Positions 23,902-32,882 of a stretch of DNA of 64,000 bases are shown one piece after another. Source of the stretch: Geomobilibacter sp964431365 (lineage in GTDB: Bacteria > Desulfobacterota > Desulfuromonadia > Geobacterales > DSM-12255); the NCBI GenBank assembly GCA_964431365.1, contig CAYSJJ010000004.1, forward strand, positions 35,615 through 99,614, read 5' to 3'. A program made the translations under genes and the position numbers. The notes beneath the pieces were generated by a model that did no database searches, had not been told where the DNA came from, and saw only the letters and a list, made by a program, of their open reading frames with translations. The first letter of the stretch is position 1; every line of letters starts with the position of its first letter.

Positions 23902-24703
23902 GCTCTCGTTTCGCCTCGCCGCACTCTGGCTGATCGTCGTGGTCGTTGCCGCCGTTACCGCCCCATGGTGGCCGGTTCCCCCGCCGGACCGGATAGATCC
24001 GGACCTCCTGGCCGCACCTCCCGGCGCAGCCCACCTGCTCGGCACCGACAGCATGGGGAGGGACATCGGGGCGCGGCTCCTCTTCGGCAGCCGCGTCTCC
24101 CTGGTGGTCGGCTTCTGCGCCCCCCTCACCGGCATGCTGCTCGGCTCGCTGCTCGGGATCCCGGCCGGTTTTTACCGGGGGCGCTTCGAGCGGTTCGTCC
24201 TGTTCCTCCTCGATACACTCCTCGCCTTTCCCGGCCTGATCTTCCTTCTGGTCTTCACCTTTCTCGTCGGCGCGAGCCTGCCGACCATCACCATAGGCCT
24301 CGGTATCCTCACTGCCCCTCGTTTCGCCAGGGTGGCCAGGGCCAACACCATCAGGTTCGCGGAGCGGGAGTTCGTGCTGGCCGCCAGGGGGATCGGCGCC
24401 AGCGATTTTTCCCTGATCATCCGCGAAATCCTCCCCAACCTGCTGACGCCGCTACTGGTCTACATGCTCCTGACCGTCGGGTATGTGATCATTGCCGAAG
24501 GGGGCTTGAGCTTTCTCGGTCTGAGCGTCCCTGCGCCGGCACCCAGCTGGGGCGGGATGATCGCCGGCGGTCGGGACCTGCTGGACCAGGCGCCCCACAT
24601 CTGCCTCATCCCGACCCTGGCGATGTTCCTCACCGTCCTGTCTGCCAACCTGATCGGCGACCAGCTGCGCGCGCGGCTGGACGGCCGGGAGAGCCGCCTG
24701 TGA
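23894..24703 (+). CDS. ABC transporter permease, DppC/NikC type
   Basis: A 269-residue permease. HLLGTDSMGRDIGARLLFG is the diagnostic DppC/OppC start motif. Hydrophobic segments follow, with the EAA loop at REFVLAARGIGASDFSLIIR and the final segment around LSFLGLSVPAPAPSWGGMI. The ATG with GGGAGAGG upstream was chosen; the open frame extends 13 codons further but inside the previous gene. Its end overlaps the first ATPase by four bases (GTGA). Confidence 0.9.
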   Translation: MGRLSFRLAALWLIVVVVAAVTAPWWPVPPPDRIDPDLLAAPPGAAHLLGTDSMGRDIGARLLFGSRVSLVVGFCAPLTGMLLGSLLGIPAGFYRGRFERFVLFLLDTLLAFPGLIFLLVFTFLVGASLPTITIGLGILTAPRFARVARANTIRFAEREFVLAARGIGASDFSLIIREILPNLLTPLLVYMLLTVGYVIIAEGGLSFLGLSVPAPAPSWGGMIAGGRDLLDQAPHICLIPTLAMFLTVLSANLIGDQLRARLDGRESRL

Positions 24704-25695
24704 CGCCGTCGAAGAGCACTCTGCTGGCGGTTGAGTCGCTGTCGGTACGGATACCCGCTACGAGGGGGGAGCTGCGCGTCGTGGAACAGGTCTCGTTCTC
24801 CCTGGAGCAGGGGAGGACCCTGGCCGTGGTGGGGGAGTCGGGGAGCGGCAAGAGCATGCTCTGCCGGGCCATCCTCGGCATCCTCCCGGCCGGCGCCGCC
24901 AGGGGGGGGGAGGTGCTTTTTGCCGGGACGAGGCTCTCGGAGCTTGGCCGCAGGGAGTTGGACACGGTGCGGGGGAGGGAGATCGGGGTGGTGCTGCAGA
25001 ACCCGCTCTCTTCGCTCAACCCGACCATGAAGATCGGGCGCCAGATCGCCGAGCCGATGCTGCGGCACCTGGGGATGTCCGGGGCTGAGGCGGCGGCGCG
25101 GAGCCTGGAACTCCTGGCCGCGGTCGGCATCCCCTGCCCGGCGGAAAAGGCCACCTCTTACCCGCACCAGCTTTCCGGCGGGATGCGCCAGCGGGTGGCC
25201 ATCGCCATGGCACTGGCCTGCGATCCGAAGCTCCTCATCGCCGACGAGCCGACCACCGCCCTGGACGTGACGGTGCAGGCGGAGGTCCTGAACCTCCTGG
25301 CAAGGCTGCAGAGGGAGCGGAACATGGCGATGATCCTGGTGACCCACGACCTGGGGGTGGTGGCTGGCATGGCCCACGACACGTTGGTGATGTACGCCGG
25401 CAGGATCGTCGAGCAGGCGCCGACCAGGGAGCTGTTCGCCCGTATGCGGATGCCGTACACGCGGGGGCTTTTCGATGCCATCCCCCGCGTCGATGCCCCA
25501 CCCCATGCCGAACTGACGGCAATCGGCGGCGCCCCGCCCGAGCTGGCCACGCTGCCGGGCGGCTGCCGGTTCGCCCCCCGCTGCCGATATGCCCAGGACC
25601 GTTGCCGGGCCGAAGAGCCGCCGCTGATGGAAAACGGGAGGGAGGACCATCGCTACGCCTGCTGGTTCCCCCTGGCTGCAGGGGAACGCCTGTGA
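24700..25695 (+). CDS. ABC transporter ATP-binding protein, DppD/OppD type
   Basis: A 331-residue ATPase. Walker A is GESGSGKSM (about residues 43-51), the Q-loop is VVLQNPLSSLNP, the signature is LSGGMRQRVAIAMAL and Walker B is LLIADEPTTALD, with the H-loop in ILVTHDLGVV. The C-terminal oligopeptide-type extension GGCRFAPRCRYAQDRCRAEEP carries the cysteines of this subfamily. GTG start by overlap with the permease gene. It forms a heterodimer with the next gene product. Confidence 0.92.
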   Translation: MTPSKSTLLAVESLSVRIPATRGELRVVEQVSFSLEQGRTLAVVGESGSGKSMLCRAILGILPAGAARGGEVLFAGTRLSELGRRELDTVRGREIGVVLQNPLSSLNPTMKIGRQIAEPMLRHLGMSGAEAAARSLELLAAVGIPCPAEKATSYPHQLSGGMRQRVAIAMALACDPKLLIADEPTTALDVTVQAEVLNLLARLQRERNMAMILVTHDLGVVAGMAHDTLVMYAGRIVEQAPTRELFARMRMPYTRGLFDAIPRVDAPPHAELTAIGGAPPELATLPGGCRFAPRCRYAQDRCRAEEPPLMENGREDHRYACWFPLAAGERL

Positions 25696-26687
25696 CCGGG
25701 CAAGGGAGAACAACGACTGAACCGCTGCTGCGGGTCGCCGACCTGGTGGTGGAATTCCCGTCCGCCAGGGGGGGACGGGTGCATGCCGTCTCCGGCGTCT
25801 CCTTCACCCTGGACCGCGGGGAAACCCTCGGCCTGGTCGGCGAGTCGGGGTGCGGCAAGTCGTCCCTGGCCCGGGCAGTCATGCAGCTCCCCGCCCCAAC
25901 CGCCGGCAGGGTGCTTCTCGACGGGGAGGAGTTGACTGCCGTCGATCCGGTGCGTCTCCGCATCCTCCGCCGGCGGTTCCAGATGATCTTCCAGGACCCG
26001 GTATCCTCTCTCAATCCGTCCCGGCCGGTGGGACGAAGCATCGAGGCGCCGCTCCTCGCCATGGGGCACGACGGGCCGGCAGAACGAACCCGGCGGGCAC
26101 GGGAGATGATGGCGGCGGTCGGCCTCGACCCCGACCGGCATTACGACCGGCGGCCGGATCAGCTCTCCGGCGGCCAGTGCCAGCGGGTCAGCATTGCCCG
26201 CGCCCTGATGACCGGCCCCGATCTCCTGGTCTGCGACGAACCGGTCTCCTCCCTGGATGTCTCGGTGCAGGCCCAGATCGTCAACCTGTTGCGCGAGATC
26301 AGGAGGTCGTACGGCCTCGCCATCCTCTTCATCGCCCACGACCTGGCCGTGGTGAAGAATATCTCCGATCGGGTGGCGGTGATGTATCTCGGCCGCCTGT
26401 GCGAAGTCGCACCCTGCGAGAACCTGTACGCGGCGCCTAGCCACCCCTACACCAGGGCGCTCTTGGCCGCCGTGCCGCGACCCGACCCCGGCTACCGCCC
26501 CCCGGAGACCGGCCTGCTCCCCGGAGAACTCCCGTCTCCGCTCGACCCGCCCAGCGGTTGCCGCTTCCGGACCCGCTGTCCCCGTGCCCAGGCCCGCTGC
26601 ACAGCGGAACAGCCGGCGCTCCGGGAGATCGGTCCGGGGCATGCGGTGGCGTGCCATTTCCCGCTGCATGGCGGTGATGCCCCATGA
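25692..26687 (+). CDS. ABC transporter ATP-binding protein, DppF/OppF type
   Basis: A 331-residue second ATPase of the importer. Walker A GESGCGKSS, Q-loop MIFQDPVSSLNPSRPVG, signature LSGGQCQRVSIARAL, Walker B LLVCDEPVSSLD, H-loop LFIAHDLAVVK, and the C-terminal extension GCRFRTRCPRAQARC. The GTG start overlaps the preceding gene by four bases; the end overlaps the periplasmic adaptor gene by four bases, which ties importer and exporter into one operon. Confidence 0.92.
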   Translation: MTGQGRTTTEPLLRVADLVVEFPSARGGRVHAVSGVSFTLDRGETLGLVGESGCGKSSLARAVMQLPAPTAGRVLLDGEELTAVDPVRLRILRRRFQMIFQDPVSSLNPSRPVGRSIEAPLLAMGHDGPAERTRRAREMMAAVGLDPDRHYDRRPDQLSGGQCQRVSIARALMTGPDLLVCDEPVSSLDVSVQAQIVNLLREIRRSYGLAILFIAHDLAVVKNISDRVAVMYLGRLCEVAPCENLYAAPSHPYTRALLAAVPRPDPGYRPPETGLLPGELPSPLDPPSGCRFRTRCPRAQARCTAEQPALREIGPGHAVACHFPLHGGDAP

Positions 26688-27745
26688 AGCGCCTGCTCCC
26701 CCCTGTCATCCTCATGGCCCTGCTGGCGGGCGGGGCCGGGTTCGGCTGGTACTGGTTCGCCTGCGGCCGCTTCATCGAGCAGACCGACAATGCCTACATC
26801 CGCTCCGAGATCACCCAGATCAGCGCCAAGGCGTCGGGGTACGTCAAGGCCGTGCCGGTGGAGGATAACGGTGCGGTTGCCAGCGGCGACGTGCTGGTGC
26901 GGATCGAGGACGCGGAATCCAGGGTCAGGCTGGAAAACGGCCGCCAGAAGCTGACGGAACGGATCGCGGCCCGCCGGGTCGCGCAGGCCAGGACCAGGCA
27001 GCAGCAGTCGCGCATCGATGCCTGCAGGGCGCAGCTGGCCGTGGCCGAGGCAGAGCAGGGGAAGCGGAGCAGCGACCTGCACCGCTACGAGAGCCTCCTT
27101 CCCGGCGGGATCGTCTCCGCCCTCGACTACGACGCCGTGGCAACGGCCGAGAAGAAGGGGCGGGCCGAGGCGGCAGGCGCCCGCGCCAACCTGGAGATGG
27201 CGGAACGGGAGCTGGAGGTGCTGGCGGCCGAGGAGCAGCGGCTGGAGAGGGAGATCCGCCAGCAGGAGGAAGAGCTGAAACTGCTGGCGCAGGAGCTTGA
27301 CGATACGGTGGTCCGTGCCCCGCGTGCCGGGGTGGTGGGGAACCGCCGGGTCCGGCCTGGCCAGTACGTCAAGCCGGGGACGATGCTCATGGCGGTGATC
27401 CCCCGCGACGGGCTCTGGGTGGAGGCGAACTTCAAGGAGGTGCAGCTGGCCCGGATGCGGGAGGGACAGCAGGTCTCCGTCGAGGTGGATACCTTCCCCG
27501 GCCGGCCGCTCACCGGCGTGGTGGAGTCGCTGGCGCCGGCCAGCGGCGCCGAGTTCAGCCTGATCCCGCCGGAGAACGCCTCCGGGAACTTTACCAAGGT
27601 GGTCCAGCGGATCCCGGTCCGCATCCGCCTCACTGCCGGACAGACGCTGCTCGGGGAGCTCCGCTCCGGCATGTCGGTCGTCGTCAGCCTGGATACGCGG
27701 AATGTGCCAAGTGGCGGCCGGCCGGTCGCCCTTTCCAAGAGGTAA
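26684..27745 (+). CDS. HlyD/EmrA-type membrane fusion (adaptor) protein
   Basis: A 353-residue periplasmic adaptor. It has an N-terminal membrane anchor (about 5-25), a biotinyl-lipoyl-like motif (SAKASGYVKAVPVEDNGAV), and a long alpha-helical hairpin rich in Glu, Arg, Ala and Gln (about 85-210). A beta-barrel part with VVRAPRAGVVGNRRVRPGQY and VEANFKEVQLARMREGQQV follows. It links an inner-membrane MFS pump to an outer-membrane channel; no TolC-like gene is in the operon. The start overlaps the ATPase gene by ATGA. Confidence 0.9.
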   Translation: MKRLLPPVILMALLAGGAGFGWYWFACGRFIEQTDNAYIRSEITQISAKASGYVKAVPVEDNGAVASGDVLVRIEDAESRVRLENGRQKLTERIAARRVAQARTRQQQSRIDACRAQLAVAEAEQGKRSSDLHRYESLLPGGIVSALDYDAVATAEKKGRAEAAGARANLEMAERELEVLAAEEQRLEREIRQQEEELKLLAQELDDTVVRAPRAGVVGNRRVRPGQYVKPGTMLMAVIPRDGLWVEANFKEVQLARMREGQQVSVEVDTFPGRPLTGVVESLAPASGAEFSLIPPENASGNFTKVVQRIPVRIRLTAGQTLLGELRSGMSVVVSLDTRNVPSGGRPVALSKR

Positions 27746-27750
27746 GTCTG

Positions 27751-29277
27751 ATGACGGACCGGAGTGCGGTGCTCGGCTTCCTGGCCATGTCCGGCGGCAC
27801 CTTCATGGCGGTGCTGGATACCCAGATCGTCGCGGGCTCCCTCCCCGAGATCGGTGCCGGTCTCGGCGCCACCATCGAGGAGGCCTCCTGGATGCAGACC
27901 GCCTACCTCATGGCGGAAGTGGTCATGATGCCGCTGGCCGGCTGGCTCACCCGCTCGCTGTCGCTCCGCTGGCTCTACGCCCTGGCCAGCGCCCTGTTCA
28001 CCCTGGTCAGCCTTGCCTGCGCCTTTTCCTGCTCCATGGACGCGATGGTCGTGCTCCGCGTCTTCCAGGGGGGGTGCGCCGGGGTCATGACCCCGCTCTT
28101 GTATCAGGGGATCTACCTGCTCTTCCCCCGGGAGCGCCGACCCGGCGCGACCCTCTTCGCCGTGCTGATCATCTCGCTCGCCCCGGTGGTCGGCCCCACC
28201 CTGGGGGGGTGGATCACCCAGAGCTGGTCCTGGCGCTGGCTCTTTCTGATCAACCTGCTCCCCGGCATCGTGGTGACCGGTACCGTCTGCGGTCTGGTGC
28301 GTGGTGAGCAGCCACGGCTCGCCCTTCTCAGGCAGTTCGACGTTGTCGGTGTCGTGCTGATCGTCCTGTTCCTCGGCTGCCTGGAATACGTGCTCGGCGA
28401 GGGCGCCCGTGAGGAGTGGTTCGCGTCGCGCATGATTGCATCTCTGGCCGTCATCGCCGCCATCGCCGCCCTGCTGCTGGTCTGGCGGGAACTTACCTTC
28501 CGCCATCCGGTCATCGACCTGCGCACCTTTGGCGACCGCAACTTCTCCACCGGCTGCATCCTCAGTTTCGTCGTCGGCGCCGCGCTCTTCGGCTCCGGCT
28601 ATCTGATGACCCTCTTCCTGAGTACGGTAAAGAGCTACAACAGCCAGCAAATCGGTCACGTCATGGCGGTGCCGGGGGTGGCCATGATGGTCTCCCTCCC
28701 TTTCGTGAGAGTGGTCCGGCGTACGCTTGGCGATCGGTGCTGCCTGGCCGCAGGGCTTGTCATGTTCGGTCTGGCGGTCTGGCTGAACGGCGCGTTCAGC
28801 ACGGAGGTCGGCTTCGAGCAGCTCTTCTTGCCCCAGGCGCTGCGGGGGCTGGCCATGATGTTCTGCCTGTCGCCCATTACCGAGCTTGCACTCGGTTGTC
28901 TGCCGGCCGAGTCGCTCCCCAACGCCAGCGGTCTGTTCAGTCTGACCCGTTTTCTCGGCGGCGGGATCGGCATTGCGGTGATCAACATCCTGGTCGGCGA
29001 GCGGGCGCGGCTCCATTACCATCGCCTGGCAGAGACGCTCAATCCGGTCCGGTTCGGCGAATACATCGAACAGATCCAGGCCCCTTTTGACGGGCTCGTG
29101 CCGGATCTGGAGCGGGCCGGACAGGGGGGGGCGAAGCTCGTGGGAATGCTGGTGCGGCGGGAGTCGATGATGATGGCGTGCAACGACATCTGGCTGCTGA
29201 TCGCGGCACTGTTCGGCCTGACGTTGCTGATGATGCCGTTGGTGCGGCGCGGGGAACAACGGGGTGATCTGTCCTAG
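27751..29277 (+). CDS. DHA2-family MFS exporter, EmrB type
   Basis: A 508-residue drug/H+ antiporter with 14 predicted hydrophobic segments. The motifs are the N-terminal TFMAVLDTQIVAGSLPEI of the DHA2 family, motif A as AGWLTRSLSLRWL, and motif C as APVVGPTLGGWI. It would work with the preceding EmrA-like adaptor to expel hydrophobic compounds across both membranes. It is the last gene of the tetR operon; the response regulator gene converges on it 13 bases later, with no clear terminator between them. Confidence 0.9.
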   Translation: MTDRSAVLGFLAMSGGTFMAVLDTQIVAGSLPEIGAGLGATIEEASWMQTAYLMAEVVMMPLAGWLTRSLSLRWLYALASALFTLVSLACAFSCSMDAMVVLRVFQGGCAGVMTPLLYQGIYLLFPRERRPGATLFAVLIISLAPVVGPTLGGWITQSWSWRWLFLINLLPGIVVTGTVCGLVRGEQPRLALLRQFDVVGVVLIVLFLGCLEYVLGEGAREEWFASRMIASLAVIAAIAALLLVWRELTFRHPVIDLRTFGDRNFSTGCILSFVVGAALFGSGYLMTLFLSTVKSYNSQQIGHVMAVPGVAMMVSLPFVRVVRRTLGDRCCLAAGLVMFGLAVWLNGAFSTEVGFEQLFLPQALRGLAMMFCLSPITELALGCLPAESLPNASGLFSLTRFLGGGIGIAVINILVGERARLHYHRLAETLNPVRFGEYIEQIQAPFDGLVPDLERAGQGGAKLVGMLVRRESMMMACNDIWLLIAALFGLTLLMMPLVRRGEQRGDLS

Positions 29278-29290
29278 AAAAGCATTTGCC

Positions 29291-30028
29291 TCAGAGTCCG
29301 CGGGGTAACGCATTGTCCTGTCTTATCGCTCCATTCTCCAACAGCTTGATCCTTTCCTTCAACTCGCACATCCGCAGTTCCCGCCCAACAAACAGCCTGT
29401 TCATATCTTCAAGCTCTCGATTTCTCTGTTCAAGCTCGCTGGTGCGTTCCCTGACCCTCTGCTCCAGTTCTTCATTGAGTCGGGAAAGCGCCTCCTCCGC
29501 CCGGTTACGCTCGGTCAGTTCCATCGCCAGTTTCTCGTTGTTGTCCCGTAGTTCTGCGGTGCGCTCCTGGATACGCAGTTCCAGCACCTCGTTCGCCTTC
29601 CGGAGCCTGGCGGTCAGATCGCGGATGCGCAGATGCACGCCGACCCGGGCCATCACTTCTTCCCGCTGAACCGGTTTGATGACATAGTCCACGGCCCCGA
29701 CCGCAAACCCCCTGACCTTATGCTCCGTGTCCGTCAGGGCCGTCATGAAGATCACGGGAATGTCCCGTGTGCGCTCCATCTCCTTCAGCCTGCGACAGGT
29801 CTCAAACCCGTCAATGCCGGGCATCATGATATCGAGAAGGATGAGGTCCGGCACGGCATATGCGGCCCTTTTAAGCCCGCTCTCACCATCTTCGGCAATG
29901 AGAATGGAAAAATGGCACTCCTCCAGAAAGCCCGACACGATCTGCAGGCTGTTGTAATCATCGTCTATGACCAGGATAACGTGGTCAGGCAGATCGAGCC
30001 CGGCCTGATTTTGCTGGTCCTCGTCCAT
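29291..30028 (-). CDS. Response regulator with coiled-coil output
   Basis: A 245-residue protein. A receiver domain (about 16-130) has the acidic pair DDD at 22-24, the phospho-acceptor Asp66 in LILLDIMMPG, and KPVQREE with the conserved Lys. The rest is a long coiled coil (about 140-235) rich in Glu, Arg and Leu with an ERTAELRDNNEKL and ERTSELEQRNREL duplication. No DNA-binding or enzymatic output is present, so it may act by protein-protein contact or have lost a kinase or GGDEF domain. AGGAAAG precedes the ATG. Single gene, divergent from fur. Confidence 0.88.
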   Translation of the reverse strand: MDEDQQNQAGLDLPDHVILVIDDDYNSLQIVSGFLEECHFSILIAEDGESGLKRAAYAVPDLILLDIMMPGIDGFETCRRLKEMERTRDIPVIFMTALTDTEHKVRGFAVGAVDYVIKPVQREEVMARVGVHLRIRDLTARLRKANEVLELRIQERTAELRDNNEKLAMELTERNRAEEALSRLNEELEQRVRERTSELEQRNRELEDMNRLFVGRELRMCELKERIKLLENGAIRQDNALPRGL

Positions 30029-30175
30029 GGTCTTTCCTTTTGTTTGATTAGTTTTGAATAATTTATTCTATCACCTCAAGGAAGACATTCAATAGGTTGC
30101 GGGAACCGGAGTATCACTACCGAGGTTGCGGATGGCCATTCCCGCTCATGTTTGAAGTTTCCAGCAAAGAAGATA

Positions 30176-30205
30176 TTGACAAGCTTCGCTACCGCTCTGT
30201 ATAGT
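30176..30205 (+). promoter_or_regulatory. Promoter of fur
   Basis: TTGACA, 18 bases, TATAGT. The Fur-type inverted repeat begins at the last base of the -10 box. Confidence 0.8.
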
Positions 30206-30219
30206 GAAAATCACTTTCA
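30205..30219. promoter_or_regulatory. Fur box at the fur promoter
   Basis: TGAAAATCACTTTCA, an inverted repeat TGAAA-N5-TTTCA that differs in two bases from the perfect copy ahead of feoB. It directly follows the -10 box, consistent with autorepression by iron-loaded Fur. Confidence 0.8.
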
Positions 30220-30233
30220 ATTGGGGAGGTCCC

Positions 30234-30662
30234 GTGAAGCGGGCCAAGAAGCTGGTCTTCAGAGAATTCATCAATGCCAAGGGCCTCCGCTCCACCCGGC
30301 AGCGGGATATCATCCTTGACGCATTTCTCTCCGCAGATCGCCATATCAGCATCGAAGAGCTGTACCGCAAGCTGCGGGCCAAAAACCCGGGCATCGGCTA
30401 TGCCACGGTCTACCGGACCCTGAAGCTGTTCGCCGAATCCGGCATCGCCCGGGAGACCCAGTTCGGCGACGGTCAGACGCGCTACGAGCACGTGACCGCC
30501 GGCGAGCACCACGACCACCTGGTCTGTACGCGCTGCGGCACCATCGTCGAGTTCGAGAATGAGGCGATCGAGCAGCTGCAGTCGCAGGTTGCCGACCAGC
30601 ACGGTTTTCTGATCGTCAACCATCGCCTGGAGCTGTACGGGCTTTGTTCGCGCTGTAAGTAA
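30234..30662 (+). CDS. fur: Ferric uptake regulator
   Basis: A 142-residue iron-responsive repressor. The winged helix is at about 12-80 (NAKGLRSTRQRDIILDAFL and IGYATVYRTLKLF). The metal-binding C-terminal part has GEHHDHLVCTRCG and CSRC, giving His ligands and two CXXC pairs for structural zinc. The GTG start has GGGGAGG upstream. It lies 61 bases ahead of feoB with a second Fur box in the gap, so feoB can be controlled separately. Confidence 0.93.
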   Translation: MKRAKKLVFREFINAKGLRSTRQRDIILDAFLSADRHISIEELYRKLRAKNPGIGYATVYRTLKLFAESGIARETQFGDGQTRYEHVTAGEHHDHLVCTRCGTIVEFENEAIEQLQSQVADQHGFLIVNHRLELYGLCSRCK

Positions 30663-30683
30663 GCATATTTTTTTACCGTGCAG

Positions 30684-30700
30684 TTGAAAATGATTTTCAA
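30684..30700. promoter_or_regulatory. Fur box ahead of feoB
   Basis: TTGAAAATGATTTTCAA, a perfect 17-base palindrome matching the Fur consensus TGAAAATNATTTTCA, 23 bases before the feoB ATG. Confidence 0.88.
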
Positions 30701-30723
30701 AAGCAGTTTGGGAGAGACTTACA

Positions 30724-32703
30724 ATGCCGCTGTCTGCCAGTAATGCCGAAGTCGCACCCGTTCAGCCATCGTCACGCAAGGTGGCGCTGGTGGGGAACCC
30801 CAACGTGGGGAAAAGTGTCCTGTTTAATGCCCTCACCGGGGCCTACGTGACCGTCTCCAACTATCCCGGGACGTCGGTGGAGGTCTCCCGGGGGAACACC
30901 GTCATCGACGGGATTCCGTGCGAGATCATTGATACCCCCGGGATGTACTCCATCCTCCCCATCACCGAGGAAGAGCGGGTTGCCCGGGAGATACTCCTGA
31001 ACGAGCGGCCCGACCTGGTGTTCCATGTCCTGGATGCCCGGAACCTGGAGCGGATGCTGACCATGACCCTCCAGCTGATCGAGGCGGGGCTCCCCCTGGT
31101 GCTGGTGGTGAACATCATGGACGAGGCCGAGCGGATCGGGCTCTCCATCGATCTCAAGCTCCTTGCCGACCGGCTGGGGATCCCGGTCATCGGTGCCGCC
31201 ACGGCCAAGAAGCGGGGACTTGTCGAAATCCGGCAGGCGATCAGCGGCCATGCCCCGCGCTGTCAGCTGGCCTTTCCGTACTCCCGCCGGCTGGAAGGTG
31301 ACATCGCCGCCGTTGCCGGGCTCCTGAAGGGGGACTACTGCCTCTCCCGTACCGCGGTGGCACTGCTGCTGCTGCAGCGGGATGAGGAGGTTGCCGACCT
31401 GGTGCGGGAGGCGGAGGGGGAGCACTTCCCGGCGGTGGAGGCGGCCGTCAGGGAGCGGGCCTTCGAGCGTCGCGAATCGTTCCATCTCGACCTCTCCCTG
31501 GAGCGGACGAGGATCGTCAAGGGGCTCTTGGACGGCGTGCTCAGGCTGCCGGACCGGCGCCGGATCACCACCGGCGAGCGGCTGTCGCAGTTGGCCGTCC
31601 GGCCCCAGACCGGCATCCCCCTGCTCCTGGTGGTGCTCTATTTCGGCCTCTACAAGTTTGTCGGCGATTTCGGCGCCGGCACCCTCGTGGACTTTCTGGA
31701 GCACGGTCTCTTCGAGGGGCTGTTCAACCCCTGGGCCAGCGGCCTAGTGAAGGCGTACGTGCCATGGGTAGCGATCCAGGAGCTGCTGGTGGGGGAGTAC
31801 GGGGTGATCACCCTGGGGCTCCGCTACGCGGTGGGGATCATCCTTCCCATCGTGGCCACCTTCTTCCTCTTCTTCTCCCTGCTTGAAGACAGCGGCTACT
31901 TCCCCCGCCTTGCGCTTCTGGTTGACCGGGTTTTCAAATGCATCGGCCTGAACGGCCGGGCGGTGATCCCGATGGTCCTCGGCTTCGGCTGCAGCACCAT
32001 GGCCACCATGGTCACCCGCACCCTGGAGACGGTCCGGGAACGGGTCCTGGCCACCATGCTCCTTGCCCTGGCCATCCCCTGTTCGGCCCAGTTGGGGGTG
32101 ATTCTCTCCCTGCTGGCGAAATTCCCCATGGCGCTCGTGGTCTGGGGGGGCTGCATGACCATCATCTTCCTGGTCGTCGGTTTCCTGTCGGCGCGCCTCA
32201 TGCCGGGCGAGGCCCCCATGTTCTACATGGAGCTCCCCCCCATGCGCCTTCCCCAACTCTCCAACATCCTGACCAAGACCTACACCCGGATGCAGTGGTA
32301 CTTCCTGGAGATACTCCCGCTGTTCATCCTCGCCTCGGTCATCCTCTGGCTCGGCAAGATGTTCCAGATCTTCGAGAAGTTGGTGGCCTGGATGTCGCCG
32401 GCCATGCACGCACTCGGGCTGCCGAAGGAAGTGGCGGTCGCCTTCATCTTCGGCTTTTTCCGCCGCGACTACGGTGCGGCCGGGCTTTACGACCTGCAGA
32501 CCAAGGGTATACTTGACGCCAGGCAACTGGCAGTGGCAGCGGTCACGCTCACCCTCTTCGTCCCCTGCGTGGCCCAGTTCCTGATGATGAAGAAGGAGCG
32601 GGGGTGGCTGGTTGCCCTCGCCATCGGCCTCTTTGTCAGCCTGGTGGCCTTCGGGTGCGGGTTCGGGCTGAACCGGCTGCTGCTGGCGACGGGGATCGTA
32701 TGA
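30724..32703 (+). CDS. feoB: Ferrous iron transporter FeoB
   Basis: A 659-residue inner-membrane Fe(II) transporter. The N-terminal GTPase has G1 GNPNVGKS (24-31), G3 DTPGMYS and a G4-type VNIMDEAE segment. A helical GDI-like spacer is followed by the membrane part with two Gate regions (ARVFKCIGLNGRAVIPMVLG-like GFGCSTMATM, and SAQLGVILSLL). The C-terminal end is hydrophobic. Ribosome site GGGAGAG. Its stop overlaps the ATG of the small zinc-ribbon gene. Fur box upstream predicts repression by iron. Confidence 0.95.
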   Translation: MPLSASNAEVAPVQPSSRKVALVGNPNVGKSVLFNALTGAYVTVSNYPGTSVEVSRGNTVIDGIPCEIIDTPGMYSILPITEEERVAREILLNERPDLVFHVLDARNLERMLTMTLQLIEAGLPLVLVVNIMDEAERIGLSIDLKLLADRLGIPVIGAATAKKRGLVEIRQAISGHAPRCQLAFPYSRRLEGDIAAVAGLLKGDYCLSRTAVALLLLQRDEEVADLVREAEGEHFPAVEAAVRERAFERRESFHLDLSLERTRIVKGLLDGVLRLPDRRRITTGERLSQLAVRPQTGIPLLLVVLYFGLYKFVGDFGAGTLVDFLEHGLFEGLFNPWASGLVKAYVPWVAIQELLVGEYGVITLGLRYAVGIILPIVATFFLFFSLLEDSGYFPRLALLVDRVFKCIGLNGRAVIPMVLGFGCSTMATMVTRTLETVRERVLATMLLALAIPCSAQLGVILSLLAKFPMALVVWGGCMTIIFLVVGFLSARLMPGEAPMFYMELPPMRLPQLSNILTKTYTRMQWYFLEILPLFILASVILWLGKMFQIFEKLVAWMSPAMHALGLPKEVAVAFIFGFFRRDYGAAGLYDLQTKGILDARQLAVAAVTLTLFVPCVAQFLMMKKERGWLVALAIGLFVSLVAFGCGFGLNRLLLATGIV

Positions 32704-32879
32704 TCCGCTGCGGCTTCTGCGGACACGAGTTCCGCGAGGAAGAGGGGATCCGGGGGTGCGGCCAGTGCGGCATGCCGGGCGGCTGCAAGATGGTGCGATG
32801 TCCCCGCTGCAACTACGAGAATCCGCCGGAGACGGCGGTAGTGAAGAAGATCCGGAAGATCTTCGGCAAGAAGGAGTAA
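32700..32879 (+). CDS. Small zinc-ribbon protein of the feo operon
   Basis: A 59-residue protein, MIRCGFCGHEFREEEG at the start, with pairs CGFC, CGQC, and CPRC plus single cysteines (CGMPGGC). Seven cysteines suggest one or two zinc or iron-sulfur sites, followed by a basic tail (KKIRKIFGKKE). It is translationally coupled to feoB (ATGA overlap) and three bases before the DtxR-type gene. Position matches FeoC in other bacteria, but FeoC is a winged-helix protein and this is not, so function is open. Confidence 0.8.
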   Translation: MIRCGFCGHEFREEEGIRGCGQCGMPGGCKMVRCPRCNYENPPETAVVKKIRKIFGKKE

Positions 32880-32882
32880 TCA

